DNA of 52,569 bases, taken from NCBI RefSeq assembly GCF_011947225.1, contig NZ_JAATVW010000026.1:1-52569 (forward strand), read 5' to 3'. A program made the position numbers and the translations under genes. This stretch comes from Planosporangium flavigriseum (GTDB taxonomy: Bacteria > Actinomycetota > Actinomycetes > Mycobacteriales > Micromonosporaceae). Shown here one piece after another: positions 15,270-23,799 of the stretch. The notes beneath the pieces are model-generated. The model had not been told where the DNA came from. It saw only the letters and a list, made by a program, of their open reading frames with translations, and did no database searches. Each line of letters opens with the position of its first letter. Position 1 is the stretch's first letter.

Positions 15270-15347
15270 AACAAGGAATCATCTCAGGCTGGTGCGACGT
15301 TCTCCCGGTAGCACGAGTCAAGGTCACAGCTTTTGGAGGCGACCGTA

Positions 15348-15593
15348 ATGATCACTATGTACTCGACGCCGTGGTGCGGCTACTGCCACCGGCTCAAGAC
15401 CCAGCTCGACCGGGAAGGTATCGAGTACACGGTCGTCGACATCGAGCGGGACGAAGCCGCCGCCGAGCGCGTGATGAGCGTCAACGGCGGCAACCAGACC
15501 GTCCCCACGCTGGAGTTCGCCGACGGCTCGACGATGACCAACCCGACGATCGTGCAGGTCAAGGCCCAGCTGGCTACGCTTGCGGCCAGCTGA
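15348..15593 (+). CDS. mrx1: Mycoredoxin (glutaredoxin-like, CxxC)
   Basis: The 81-residue thioredoxin-fold protein has its active site as TPWCGYCHRL (Cys10 and Cys13), cis-Pro segment TVPTLEF and the downstream GSTMTNPT. The family reduces mycothiol mixed disulphides, which fits mshB elsewhere in the window. ATG at 15348 is chosen because GGAGG lies eight bases upstream; an in-frame TTG overlapping that site is unlikely. Its last 20 bases overlap the convergent nudC 3' end. It neighbours uvrD2 and nudC as in mycobacteria. Confidence 0.94.
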   Translation: MITMYSTPWCGYCHRLKTQLDREGIEYTVVDIERDEAAAERVMSVNGGNQTVPTLEFADGSTMTNPTIVQVKAQLATLAAS

Positions 15594-16533
15594 GCCAGGT
15601 CCGCACCAGGTAGTGCGCGATCGACGAGGCCATCGGCAGGCCGAAATCCGTCTCGTCACCGGCCAGGCTCCGGGCGACCTCCGCCCGGGTGAACCAGCGC
15701 GCATCGGTGATCTCGTCGGCGTCGACCCGGACCGGCTGGTCCGGGTCGGCGACGGCGAGGTACCCCAACATCAGTGAGCCCGGGAACGGCCACGACTGGC
15801 TGGCGATGTAATGCGGGTCACGGACCTGCACGCCGACCTCCTCGTCGACCTCCCGGACCACGGTCGACTCCGCCGGCTCGCCGGGCTCCACGAAACCGGC
15901 CAGGCAGGAGTACCGGCGCGCCCACCCCGGCGCGGTCCAGGCGCCGTTGTGCCCCAGCAGGCAGCGGCCCTCCGGACCGGCCACGCCGTCGTGTACCAGC
16001 ACGATCACCGCCGGATCGGTACGCGGGAACAGCGTCTCGCCGTCGTCGGTGACCCGCGTCCAGCCGCCCTGCGCGACCGTCGTCGGCTTGCCCGTACGCG
16101 GCGAGTACCGGTGGGTCGCATGCCAGTTGACCAGCGCCACGGCCGTGATGAACAGGCTCGCGTCGGGCTCGTCGAGGACGTGACCGACCTCCCGCACATT
16201 GGCCTGCCGGGTGCCGGGTGGCGGCTCGGCGATCGGCGTCTGGACGGCGAAGTACACCCGCCCCTGCAGGTCCTCCCCCAGAAAGTAGCGCTCGGCGCCC
16301 GGATCCACCTCGCCGGCCGGGGTCAACACGAGGCCGGGAGGTTCGTCGCGGATCAGCGCCCGGCCCTTGTCGACCAGCACGACGAGGGAGTCGGCCCAGG
16401 CCCGCTCCAGCCACTCCGCGTCGGTGCGCCGGTGGGCCGCCCGGTCGAAACCCACGTCCGGCCGGGCGCCGGGCGGCAGTTCGAGCGCGTCCGTCCGACC
16501 AGAACCGTTCACATTCAAGCCGTTGACGCTCAA
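15574..16533 (-). CDS. nudC: NAD+ diphosphatase (NudC), zinc ribbon lost
   Basis: The 319-residue protein carries the Nudix box GFVEPGEPAESTVVREVDEE (about residues 214-233) followed after the usual gap by SQSWPFPGSLMLGY, the NAD(H)-specific array. NudC hydrolyses NAD(H) to NMN(H) and AMP and can remove NAD caps from RNA. In the middle domain, where relatives read HRFCPRCG and a second Cys pair, this protein reads HRYSPRTGKPTT and WTRVTDDG, so all four zinc ligands appear lost. The TTG start overlaps the TGA of the upstream M16 gene (TTGA); an in-frame GTG is seven codons on. It overlaps mrx1 by 20 bases at the 3' end. Confidence 0.93.
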   Translation of the reverse strand: MSVNGLNVNGSGRTDALELPPGARPDVGFDRAAHRRTDAEWLERAWADSLVVLVDKGRALIRDEPPGLVLTPAGEVDPGAERYFLGEDLQGRVYFAVQTPIAEPPPGTRQANVREVGHVLDEPDASLFITAVALVNWHATHRYSPRTGKPTTVAQGGWTRVTDDGETLFPRTDPAVIVLVHDGVAGPEGRCLLGHNGAWTAPGWARRYSCLAGFVEPGEPAESTVVREVDEEVGVQVRDPHYIASQSWPFPGSLMLGYLAVADPDQPVRVDADEITDARWFTRAEVARSLAGDETDFGLPMASSIAHYLVRTWLSWPQA

Positions 16534-17852
16534 GCCACTTCGCTCCCCATCCTCGTGACGGGCGTCAACGCCGCCAGCGACGGCTCGATCCGCTCGGCGT
16601 CACCGAGGACGACCCCGACCGCCCGGGCCGGGGCCAGGTACCGCCCCGCGGCCTCGAGCACGTCGTCGACGGTCACCTTCGCCAGCCGCGCCGCGTGCTC
16701 GGCCAGGTAGTCCAGCCGCAGCCCGAACCCCGCGTACGTGATGGCCAACCCGGCCAGCCCGGCCTGCGTCGACATACCCAGTTGGAGCGTTCCCAGCGCG
16801 TACTGGCGGGCCTGCTCCAACTCGTCCTCGCGCGGTGGCAGGCTGGCCAGCCGCCCCAGCTCGTACGTCGTCTCCAGCAGCGCCGGGGCGGTCACCTCGG
16901 TCGCCACCTCCGCCGCGACGACCAGCGTCGACCCGGCGACCGCGTGCTCGATCATCGAGTGCGGCCCGTACGTGTAGCCCTTGTCCTCGCGGATGTTCTC
17001 CACCCACCGCGACGAGAAGTACCCGCCGAAGACCAGGTTCGCCAGTTGCAGCGCCGCGTGGTCGGGGTGGGTACGCGGAACCGCCGGCAGCGCCAGCCGC
17101 AGCGACGACTGCACCGCGTCGGGCCGGTCGACCAGCGTCAGCGGCCCCGGTTCGAGCTCCGGCACCGCCGGCAGTTCGTGGTGCTTGCCGTCGCCGTTCC
17201 AGTCGGCGAGGGCCCGCTCGGCGGCGTCGATCGCCTTCTGCGGCGTGATGTCGCCGGCGATGACCAGCGTGGCGCCGTTCGGGTGTACCCGGTTGTCGTG
17301 CAGCTTGCGCAGCACGGCCGGCGTGACGGCGAGGACCTGCTCCGGGGTCGGGGTCTGCGCCGCGTACGGGTGACTGCCGTAGATGCGCCGCAGCAGCGCC
17401 TCGCGGGCGAGGTGCGCGGGCTGGCTCTGCGCGACCCGGATCCGGTCGGCCAGCCGCCCGCGCTCGGTGGACACCTCGGGGGCCGGATACTCGGCTGCGG
17501 TCAGTACCGAAGCCATGATCTCCAGCAGCCGCCCGAGCCCCGCGGCGAGCGAGTTACCCGACACCAGCAGCCGGTCGGGGTCGGCGCCCGCGGACAGCCC
17601 GCCGCCCACCTTCTGCAGTTCGGCGGCGATCTCGACGCCGGTCAGCTCATCGGTGCCGGACAGCAGCGTCTGCGTCAGCACGGCCGCGCGGGCCAGGTTG
17701 GCGCGGGCGAACGGGAGGCGCAGCCGCACCTCGACCAGGGGCACGGCCGGGCGGCGGATCGCGATGACCGTCAGCCCGTTGGACAGCGTCTGTTCGACGA
17801 CCTTGGGCAGCTTCAACGGGCGGGTGGGCCCGAGCGCCGGCAACTCTCTCAC
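16530..17852 (-). CDS. M16 family peptidase-like subunit, non-catalytic partner
   Basis: The 440-residue protein has the M16 fold (two alpha/beta lobes; NGLTVIAIRRPAVPLVEVRL at the start and GGYFSSRWVENIREDKGYTY near residue 285). The HxxEH zinc motif is absent; the equivalent place reads LLSGTDELTG. The Arg-Tyr substrate-binding pair (R...KGYTYG) is retained. Such proteins form a heterodimer with a catalytic partner, here the gene upstream, whose stop overlaps this GTG start (GTGA). The function is probably peptide degradation in the cytosol. The downstream nudC gene overlaps by four bases, so three genes are probably co-translated. Confidence 0.92.
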   Translation of the reverse strand: MRELPALGPTRPLKLPKVVEQTLSNGLTVIAIRRPAVPLVEVRLRLPFARANLARAAVLTQTLLSGTDELTGVEIAAELQKVGGGLSAGADPDRLLVSGNSLAAGLGRLLEIMASVLTAAEYPAPEVSTERGRLADRIRVAQSQPAHLAREALLRRIYGSHPYAAQTPTPEQVLAVTPAVLRKLHDNRVHPNGATLVIAGDITPQKAIDAAERALADWNGDGKHHELPAVPELEPGPLTLVDRPDAVQSSLRLALPAVPRTHPDHAALQLANLVFGGYFSSRWVENIREDKGYTYGPHSMIEHAVAGSTLVVAAEVATEVTAPALLETTYELGRLASLPPREDELEQARQYALGTLQLGMSTQAGLAGLAITYAGFGLRLDYLAEHAARLAKVTVDDVLEAAGRYLAPARAVGVVLGDAERIEPSLAALTPVTRMGSEVA

Positions 17853-19168
17853 TTGTTACCTCCCCCGGGGATGACCTCGACGGTCGCCCGACGCTGCGTG
17901 GTCAGGCTCGCGGCGGCGGCCAGGATCTGCGCCTCGGTCACCTCGGCGATCAGCCTGGGCAGGTCGTTGACCAGTTCCGGCTCGCCGCGCTGCTGTTCGA
18001 GCACCGCCATCTGCAGGCTCCGGCCGAGCGGCGCGTCGGTGTCGCGCAGCAGGTGGGTGGCCATCCGGGCCTGGGTGCGCGCCAGCTCGCCCGGCGCGAG
18101 GCCGTCGTTGGCGAGCCGCTGGCACTCCTCGTCGATCGTGGTCATGACCTTGTCGACGTCACCGCCCGGCGGGAGGTGGGCCTGCAGCAGGAGCGCCGTG
18201 GGGTCGCGTACCGCGAACGGTTCGCCCATGAACCCCAGGTACCCGCCGATGCTGGTGACGCTGCGATCGCGCAGCACCAGGCGCTCGACCAGGCGTGCGG
18301 CGTCGCCGTCGGTGAGCACCTCGGCGAGCACCACGTACGGCAGGTATCCGGCGAGGTCGTCGATCGGGTCCGGCACCCGCCAGGCGGACGCGAACGCGGG
18401 CAGCGGCGCCAGCCGGTCGGTGTACGAGTCGCGCCGCTCGGCCGTCAGGTCCGGTTCGTCGAAGTCCGGCCGGGCCGGCGCCTTCCGTGCGGGTACGTCC
18501 CCGAAGTGCTCCTCGACGAGCTTCGTGGCCTCGGCGACGTCGAAGTCGCCGGCGACCGCGAGGACCGCGTTGCCGTTGGCGTAGTACCGCTCGAAGAACT
18601 CCGCGGCGTCGGAGACCGTCGCCGCCTCGAGGTCGTCGAAGGAGCCGTACCCGTCGTGGGCGTTGGGGAACGTCTCGAACATCACGGGCGGCAGCTTCAG
18701 CCAGGGAAACCCGCCGTACGGCCGGTTGAGCACGTTGACCCGGATCTCCTCCTTGACCACGTCGACCTGGTTGCGCAGGTTCTCCTCGGTCAAGCGGGGC
18801 CCGCGCATCCGGTCGGCTTCGAGGAACAGCGCCCGCTCCAACGCGTTGGACGGCAGCGTCTCGAAGTAGTCGGTGTAGTCCAGATGGGTCGACCCGTTGA
18901 ACGTCCCACCGGAGCCCTGCACATATCTGAAGTGGGCCAACTTCTCCAGATTCTCCGAGCCCTGGAACATCAGGTGCTCGAACAGGTGCGCGAACCCGGT
19001 GCGCCCCTCCGGTTCGGAGCGGATGCCGACGTCGTAGACGACGGCGACCCCGACGACGGGGGCGCTGCGGTCGGGAGCGAGCACCACGCGCAGGCCGTTG
19101 GGCAGCGTCAGGCGCTCGACTGGGTACTTGGTTGCCGGTATCCGAATAGCGGCACTACGAGCAGACAC
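17849..19168 (-). CDS. M16 family zinc metallopeptidase, catalytic subunit
   Basis: The 439-residue protein begins after GTG with YPVERLTLPNGLRVVLAPD and has the inverted zinc motif HLFEHLMF (HxxEH) at about residues 61-65, with the distal Glu in EEIRVNVLNRPYGG. The second lobe contains YLPYVVLAEVLTDGDAARL. These are bacterial relatives of mitochondrial processing peptidase and pitrilysin that degrade short unfolded peptides. No signal peptide is present. The gene is coupled to the non-catalytic subunit downstream. A 34-bp gap separates it from the membrane protein gene upstream. Confidence 0.94.
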   Translation of the reverse strand: MSARSAAIRIPATKYPVERLTLPNGLRVVLAPDRSAPVVGVAVVYDVGIRSEPEGRTGFAHLFEHLMFQGSENLEKLAHFRYVQGSGGTFNGSTHLDYTDYFETLPSNALERALFLEADRMRGPRLTEENLRNQVDVVKEEIRVNVLNRPYGGFPWLKLPPVMFETFPNAHDGYGSFDDLEAATVSDAAEFFERYYANGNAVLAVAGDFDVAEATKLVEEHFGDVPARKAPARPDFDEPDLTAERRDSYTDRLAPLPAFASAWRVPDPIDDLAGYLPYVVLAEVLTDGDAARLVERLVLRDRSVTSIGGYLGFMGEPFAVRDPTALLLQAHLPPGGDVDKVMTTIDEECQRLANDGLAPGELARTQARMATHLLRDTDAPLGRSLQMAVLEQQRGEPELVNDLPRLIAEVTEAQILAAAASLTTQRRATVEVIPGGGNK

Positions 19169-19202
19169 CCTTGCGACACTAACCCGTCCGGGTTGCCGGG
19201 GA

Positions 19203-20189
19203 TCATCCCACCGCCCGTATGGAGTTCAAGACACTGTCGACGACCCAGTCGTACTGGTGATGTGTGCCCGGAATGGACACGTACAGGATGGCCGCCCGGG
19301 GTCGGCCGACATCGACGAGCGCGAGGCCGACGAGTTCGTCGGTGGCCTTGAGGCCGGGCCGGTGGAAGTGCATCCGGAACGTCGTCACCCACGCCGGCCG
19401 GCCACCCAGGGTGGTCTGCTCCTCGCGCAGCACGTCCATGGTGTTGGGCTGGGGGTAGTACTCGGCCCGGACGTCCGCGGCCACCTGCCGGCCGGTGCAC
19501 TCCAGGTCGAGGCTCAGGGCGTCGTTGTTGGCCGCCGGCACCGAACCGGACAGGACCGACGCGAGGTACTCGCTCTGGAAACCGGCCTCGTCCAGGTAGT
19601 TCTCGGTGACGAAGTACTGGCCGACGCGGTAGGACACGTGCAGCGTCCCCTTGGTCCACAGGTCGTGCCAAGGCAGCCAGGGATCACCGAACGCCGCGTA
19701 CGAGATGCCGGACTCGGCGTCGACGGTGCGCGGCCCGGGCGGCGGTGGCGCGGCCGGCGCACCGCTGCCCGCGTCCTCGGACGGCGGCGGGCACAGCTTG
19801 GCGAGATCAGGGCGGGTGTCGGTCGGCCCGGCGAGCCGCTTGCTGAACGGCGATCCGCCGCCGGTCATCGCCATCGCGAGCACCACGACCACGCCGATCG
19901 CGACCACGCCGAGGGCGGTCCCGCCGAACCACCACATCATCCGCCGGTTGCGCACGGCCGGGTCCGGTGGCTTTTCGGCCGGGTCCGGTGGCTTTTCGGC
20001 CGGCACCGAGATTGGCGGGAGCGTCATCGGGGCGGAGCGAGTGACGGCGCCGGCCCGGTAGCCCGTCGGGTTTGTCAGCGGCAGGGCCGATTGCGTGGTG
20101 GCCGGCGTCGCCGTCGGGTAGGCGGTGGCACCGGCCGGATCTGGTGAACCGGCCGGCGGGCGTGCCCACGGCGATGGCTGCTCGGTCAT
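19203..20189 (-). CDS. Membrane-anchored hypothetical protein with extracytoplasmic domain
   Basis: The 328-residue product has a Pro/Thr/Ala-rich cytoplasmic head of about 80 residues, a transmembrane helix (WWFGGTALGVVAIGVVVVLA, about 84-104), a linker with PAAPPPPGPRT and a globular C-terminal domain (ISYAAFGDPWLPWHDLW, TGRQVAADVRAEYYPQPNTM, WVVDSVLNSIRAVG). This head-TM-domain layout is common in actinobacteria, where the function is unknown. ATG is the start. The head contains a 21-bp tandem duplication, which gives EKPPDPAEKPPDP. The 64-codon membrane protein gene lies 55 bp upstream. Confidence 0.8.
   Translation of the reverse strand: MTEQPSPWARPPAGSPDPAGATAYPTATPATTQSALPLTNPTGYRAGAVTRSAPMTLPPISVPAEKPPDPAEKPPDPAVRNRRMMWWFGGTALGVVAIGVVVVLAMAMTGGGSPFSKRLAGPTDTRPDLAKLCPPPSEDAGSGAPAAPPPPGPRTVDAESGISYAAFGDPWLPWHDLWTKGTLHVSYRVGQYFVTENYLDEAGFQSEYLASVLSGSVPAANNDALSLDLECTGRQVAADVRAEYYPQPNTMDVLREEQTTLGGRPAWVTTFRMHFHRPGLKATDELVGLALVDVGRPRAAILYVSIPGTHHQYDWVVDSVLNSIRAVG
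19960..20001 (+). repeat. 21-bp tandem duplication inside a coding region
   Basis: Two identical, adjacent 21-bp units occupy 19960-19980 and 19981-20001, in frame, encoding a repeated AEKPPDP segment of the cytoplasmic head of the membrane protein. Confidence 0.9.
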
Positions 20190-20244
20190 CTCGCTGCCAG
20201 TGTGGCAGCCGCCCACCGCACCGGCCGATCCGCGGGTCTCACGA

Positions 20245-20439
20245 TCAGCCGCCCGCCGCCACCACCGGAGGCGGGTTGAACCGGACCACCGGGGCCTGCC
20301 CCGCGCCCGACGCGAGCCACGGGCCGAACGCGAGCACGGCGGCGCACAGCACTCCGGCGGCGGCGACCCCGACGACGACCAGAAGTTCGCCGACGCCCGT
20401 CGAGCGCCGGCCGGCCGCGGTCTCCAGATTGATCCCCAT
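20245..20439 (-). CDS. Small single-pass membrane protein
   Basis: The 64-residue product begins MGINLETAAGRRSTGVGELL and has one clear transmembrane helix (VVVGVAAAGVLCAAVLAFG) followed by a short tail with VVRFNPPPVV. GGAAGGG lies a few bases before ATG at 20439, which supports this start over a GTG/ATG further upstream. I recognise no family. It lies between adnB (85 bp upstream) and the larger membrane protein gene. Confidence 0.65.
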   Translation of the reverse strand: MGINLETAAGRRSTGVGELLVVVGVAAAGVLCAAVLAFGPWLASGAGQAPVVRFNPPPVVAAGG

Positions 20440-20523
20440 CGCCACCCTTCCCCGCGCCCACACCTTAGATCAGCATCTATGTAAACGCGCGGAAGGGGCC
20501 AGTCGGTTGTCGGATCTCCAACA

Positions 20524-23500
20524 TCAATTCGACGGGTCGGCGTCCCCCGCCGCGGGGAGCGCCGTGATGAGCGCGGCCAGACCGGCCTCATCCAGCAGCT
20601 CCGACGGGCCGACCGTCACCCCTTCGCGTACGTAGCAGAACGCCGCCCGTACCCGTTCGACGGGGACGCCGGCCAGCGCGGCCCAGCCCAGCCGGTACGC
20701 GGCCAACTGCACCTCGGCGGCCGCGGCACCCGCGCCGGTCAGCCGGGCGCCGGTCTTCCAGTGCACCACGTCGTAGCTGCCGTCCTGGCTTTCGAACACC
20801 GCGTCGATCCGGCCCCGGACCACCACACCGTCGACCACCGTGGCGAAGGGCACCGCCGTACGGAGCGGCGTACGGTCGGCCCACTCGCTCGCCAGAAACC
20901 GCTCGCGCAGCAGGTCCAGCAGCTCATCACCGGCCGCGTCGGCGTCGGCCGCCCCCGGCAGCTCGTCCAGGTCGAGCAGACCGTCGGACTGGAAATGCTG
21001 GTCCAGCCAACGGTGGAAGGCGGTGCCGCGGCGGGTGTACGGGGCCGGGCGCAGCGGCAGCGGGCGGCGCAGGTCGCCGGCGAGCCGTTGCGGGTCACGG
21101 CGCAGCGTCACCAGCTGCGCCACGCTGAGGTGCGGCGGCAGGGTGACGTCGACCGGGGCCTCCGGATCGGGCGTGAGCCGGTCACGTTCGGCGAGGAGCA
21201 GATCCACCTCGTACGCCCAGGTGTGCGCCTCGTAGACCCAGTCGTCCCCCTCGTCGGCGGCACGACCCTCCAGCGCCACGCGTACCAGTTCGGCGGCCTC
21301 TTCGAGGGACTGGCGGCGGGGGCCGAGCGGGTCGGCCGGCCAGCTCACCCGGGGCAGCCTGGCCGCCATCGGGTTGGTCGCATCCTCTGCCGGCGGCTCG
21401 ACCCACCGGTCCACCTCACCAGCGCCGTCCAGGCACTGGTCACGGATCTCGACCAGAAACGGCGACGGCCCGCGCGGGCGCTTGGTCGCCTCGCCCCACC
21501 AGTACCCGCTGGCGAGTAACAGCCGGCGTGGTCGCGTCACCGCGACATACGCCAGCCGCCGCTCCTCTCGCTCATCGTGCTCCGCCCACGCCGTCTCGAA
21601 CGAGTCGATCGCCCGGGCCACGCCGCGCTGGTCTTCCGCGCGGGACAGGTCGAGCGCCGGCAGGCCGGGACTGTCACCGCGCAGTTCGAACGGCAGCGTG
21701 CCGAGGCCGTGCAGCCAGTGGTCGCCGCCGTTGGGCCGCCCCGGAAAGACGCCGGCGGTCAGGCCGGCGACCGAGACGACGTCCCACTCCAGGCCCTTCG
21801 CCGCGTGCGCGGTGAGGATCTGCACCGCGCCCTCGACGACGTCGACCTCGCCCGGCGCCAGGCCCCGCTCCTCGCTCTCGGCCGCCGCGAGGTAGGCCAG
21901 GAAGGCCGACAGGGTGGGGGCCTCCGACTCGCTGGCGAAGCGGGCGGCGATGTCGCCGAGCGTATCGAGGTGGCCGCGGGCCAGACCGGCGTCGCCGGAG
22001 CGCACCGCGACCTCGACGTCGAGCCGGATGGTGCGCTCCACGTCGTTGATCAGATCGGGTAACTGCTGGTCGAGCCGGCGGCGCAGGCCGCGCAGCTCAG
22101 CGGCGAACGCGGCGAAGCGGCGGTACCCCTCGGGCGAGTACCGCTCCTCCTCGCCGAGGTCGTCGAGCGCCTCGACCAGTGCCGCCTCGTCGTCGCGCTC
22201 GGAGTACACCAGCGGCTCGTCGCGGGTACGCGAGGCCGCCAACTCCCGCGCCCGCCGGTGCAGCGCCACCAGGTCCCGTGGACCGATCCGCCACCTGGGG
22301 CCGGTGAGCAGGCGCAGCAGCGCCGCGCCCTCGGTCGGGTCGGCGAGGACGCGCAGGGTGCTCACCACGTCGCGCACCTCCGGCGTGTCGAGCAGCCCGC
22401 CGAGGCCGACGACCTCTACCGGTACGCCCCGCGCGCGCAGCGCCGCCTCGATGGCTGCGATCTGGGCGCGGGTACGCACGAGGACGGCCGTCGTGGGGCG
22501 GTGCTCGACCGCGATGTCGGCCGGCTCGACGTCGTCTTCGGCGCCGACCGCGCGCCGCCACGCGGTCACGATCCGATCGGCGATCCAGGCCGCCTCGTCC
22601 TGGAACGTCTCCAGCAGCGCACAGTGGACGGTCGAGGTGGACAGCCGGGGCGCGATCTTCGGCGCGGCCGTCAGTTTGGCCACCCGGTGGCCGAGCGGCT
22701 GCGACATCGCGTTGGCCACGTCGAGGATCTCGGGCCGGTTGCGCCAGCTGGTCGTCAGGGTCAGCTCGCGGGCCGGCTCGCCGTCGGCACCTGCGAACTC
22801 GGCCGGGAACCGTTCGAGCGTGCCGGCGCTGGCGCCGCGCCACCCGTAGATGGACTGCGCCGGGTCCCCCACCGCGGTCACCGGGTGCCCCTCGCCGAAC
22901 AGCGCCCGCAGCAGGACGACCTGGGCGTGGCTGGTGTCCTGGTACTCGTCGAGGAGCACCACCCGGTAGCGCTCCCGCTCGATCCTGGCGACCTCGGGAT
23001 GGTTGGTCGTCACCATCGCCGCGCGGGCGAGCTGGTCACCGAAGTCCATGGCCTCGAGCAGCTGCTTGCGGTCGGCGTAGCCGCGCACGAGCGGCAGCAA
23101 CTGCAGGCGCGCCTTCTGCCGGTCGAGGATCTCGCGCACCGACTTGAGCATCTTGCCCGGCCGGGACTCGACCTCGGCGAAGAACCGGCCCGTCCAGGCG
23201 GCCAGCTCGGCGGGCGTACGCAGGTGCTCGGACAGGTCGGCGGACAGCCGCAGGACCGCCTCGGTGACGGTCGTCGGCGCGACCAGCACGTGCGACATGT
23301 CGCCGTCGTAGGAGACGACGACCCCGTCGGCGATCTGCCAGCAGGTGGCCTCGCTGAGCAGCCGGTTGGACGGCTCGTACCCGGCGCGCAGGCCGTGCTC
23401 GGAGACGACGCGGGCGGCGTACGAGTGGTAGGTGGCCACCGTCGGCTCACCGGTGGTGAACTCGTCGCGCCCGAGCCGGCGGACGAGCTCCGAGAGGCGC

Positions 23501-23799
23501 TGCCGCAGCCGGTGCGCCAGCTCGCCGGCCGCCTTGCGGGTGAAGGTGAGGCCGAGGATCTGCTCCGGGCGTACGTGCCCGTTGGCGACGAGCCAGACGA
23601 CCCGGGCGGCCATCGTCTCGGTCTTGCCCGAGCCCGCGCCGGCGACCACGAGCAGCGGCTCGATCGGCGCCGCGATCACCTCCGCCTGTTGCGGCGTGGG
23701 CGGTGGCTGGCCGAGCAGGCGGGCCAGCTCCAGCGGCGTGTACCGGGGCCCGATCGAGACCCGCGGCTTGGTGACCTCGAACAGCGCGTCCTGCGTCAC
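20524..23799 (-). CDS. adnB: AdnB-like subunit of the AdnAB helicase-nuclease
   Basis: The 1091-residue protein has a full UvrD-type motor: VVAGAGSGKTET (about residue 53), LLDEYQDTSHAQ (about 285), GDPAQSIYGWRGA, TTSWRNRPEI, and AHAAKGLEWDVV with YVAVTRPRR. A RecB-family nuclease domain ends it (RRGTAFHRWLDQHF and GRIDAVFESQDG). At the last nuclease motif, where relatives read D-x-K, this protein has HWKTG with His1013. AdnAB resects double-strand breaks in actinobacteria, and AdnB is the leading motor. The GTG start overlaps the adnA stop by four bases (GTGA), so the subunits are translationally coupled. I see no iron-sulphur cysteine set in AdnB. Confidence 0.93.
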   Translation of the reverse strand: MTQDALFEVTKPRVSIGPRYTPLELARLLGQPPPTPQQAEVIAAPIEPLLVVAGAGSGKTETMAARVVWLVANGHVRPEQILGLTFTRKAAGELAHRLRQRLSELVRRLGRDEFTTGEPTVATYHSYAARVVSEHGLRAGYEPSNRLLSEATCWQIADGVVVSYDGDMSHVLVAPTTVTEAVLRLSADLSEHLRTPAELAAWTGRFFAEVESRPGKMLKSVREILDRQKARLQLLPLVRGYADRKQLLEAMDFGDQLARAAMVTTNHPEVARIERERYRVVLLDEYQDTSHAQVVLLRALFGEGHPVTAVGDPAQSIYGWRGASAGTLERFPAEFAGADGEPARELTLTTSWRNRPEILDVANAMSQPLGHRVAKLTAAPKIAPRLSTSTVHCALLETFQDEAAWIADRIVTAWRRAVGAEDDVEPADIAVEHRPTTAVLVRTRAQIAAIEAALRARGVPVEVVGLGGLLDTPEVRDVVSTLRVLADPTEGAALLRLLTGPRWRIGPRDLVALHRRARELAASRTRDEPLVYSERDDEAALVEALDDLGEEERYSPEGYRRFAAFAAELRGLRRRLDQQLPDLINDVERTIRLDVEVAVRSGDAGLARGHLDTLGDIAARFASESEAPTLSAFLAYLAAAESEERGLAPGEVDVVEGAVQILTAHAAKGLEWDVVSVAGLTAGVFPGRPNGGDHWLHGLGTLPFELRGDSPGLPALDLSRAEDQRGVARAIDSFETAWAEHDEREERRLAYVAVTRPRRLLLASGYWWGEATKRPRGPSPFLVEIRDQCLDGAGEVDRWVEPPAEDATNPMAARLPRVSWPADPLGPRRQSLEEAAELVRVALEGRAADEGDDWVYEAHTWAYEVDLLLAERDRLTPDPEAPVDVTLPPHLSVAQLVTLRRDPQRLAGDLRRPLPLRPAPYTRRGTAFHRWLDQHFQSDGLLDLDELPGAADADAAGDELLDLLRERFLASEWADRTPLRTAVPFATVVDGVVVRGRIDAVFESQDGSYDVVHWKTGARLTGAGAAAAEVQLAAYRLGWAALAGVPVERVRAAFCYVREGVTVGPSELLDEAGLAALITALPAAGDADPSN

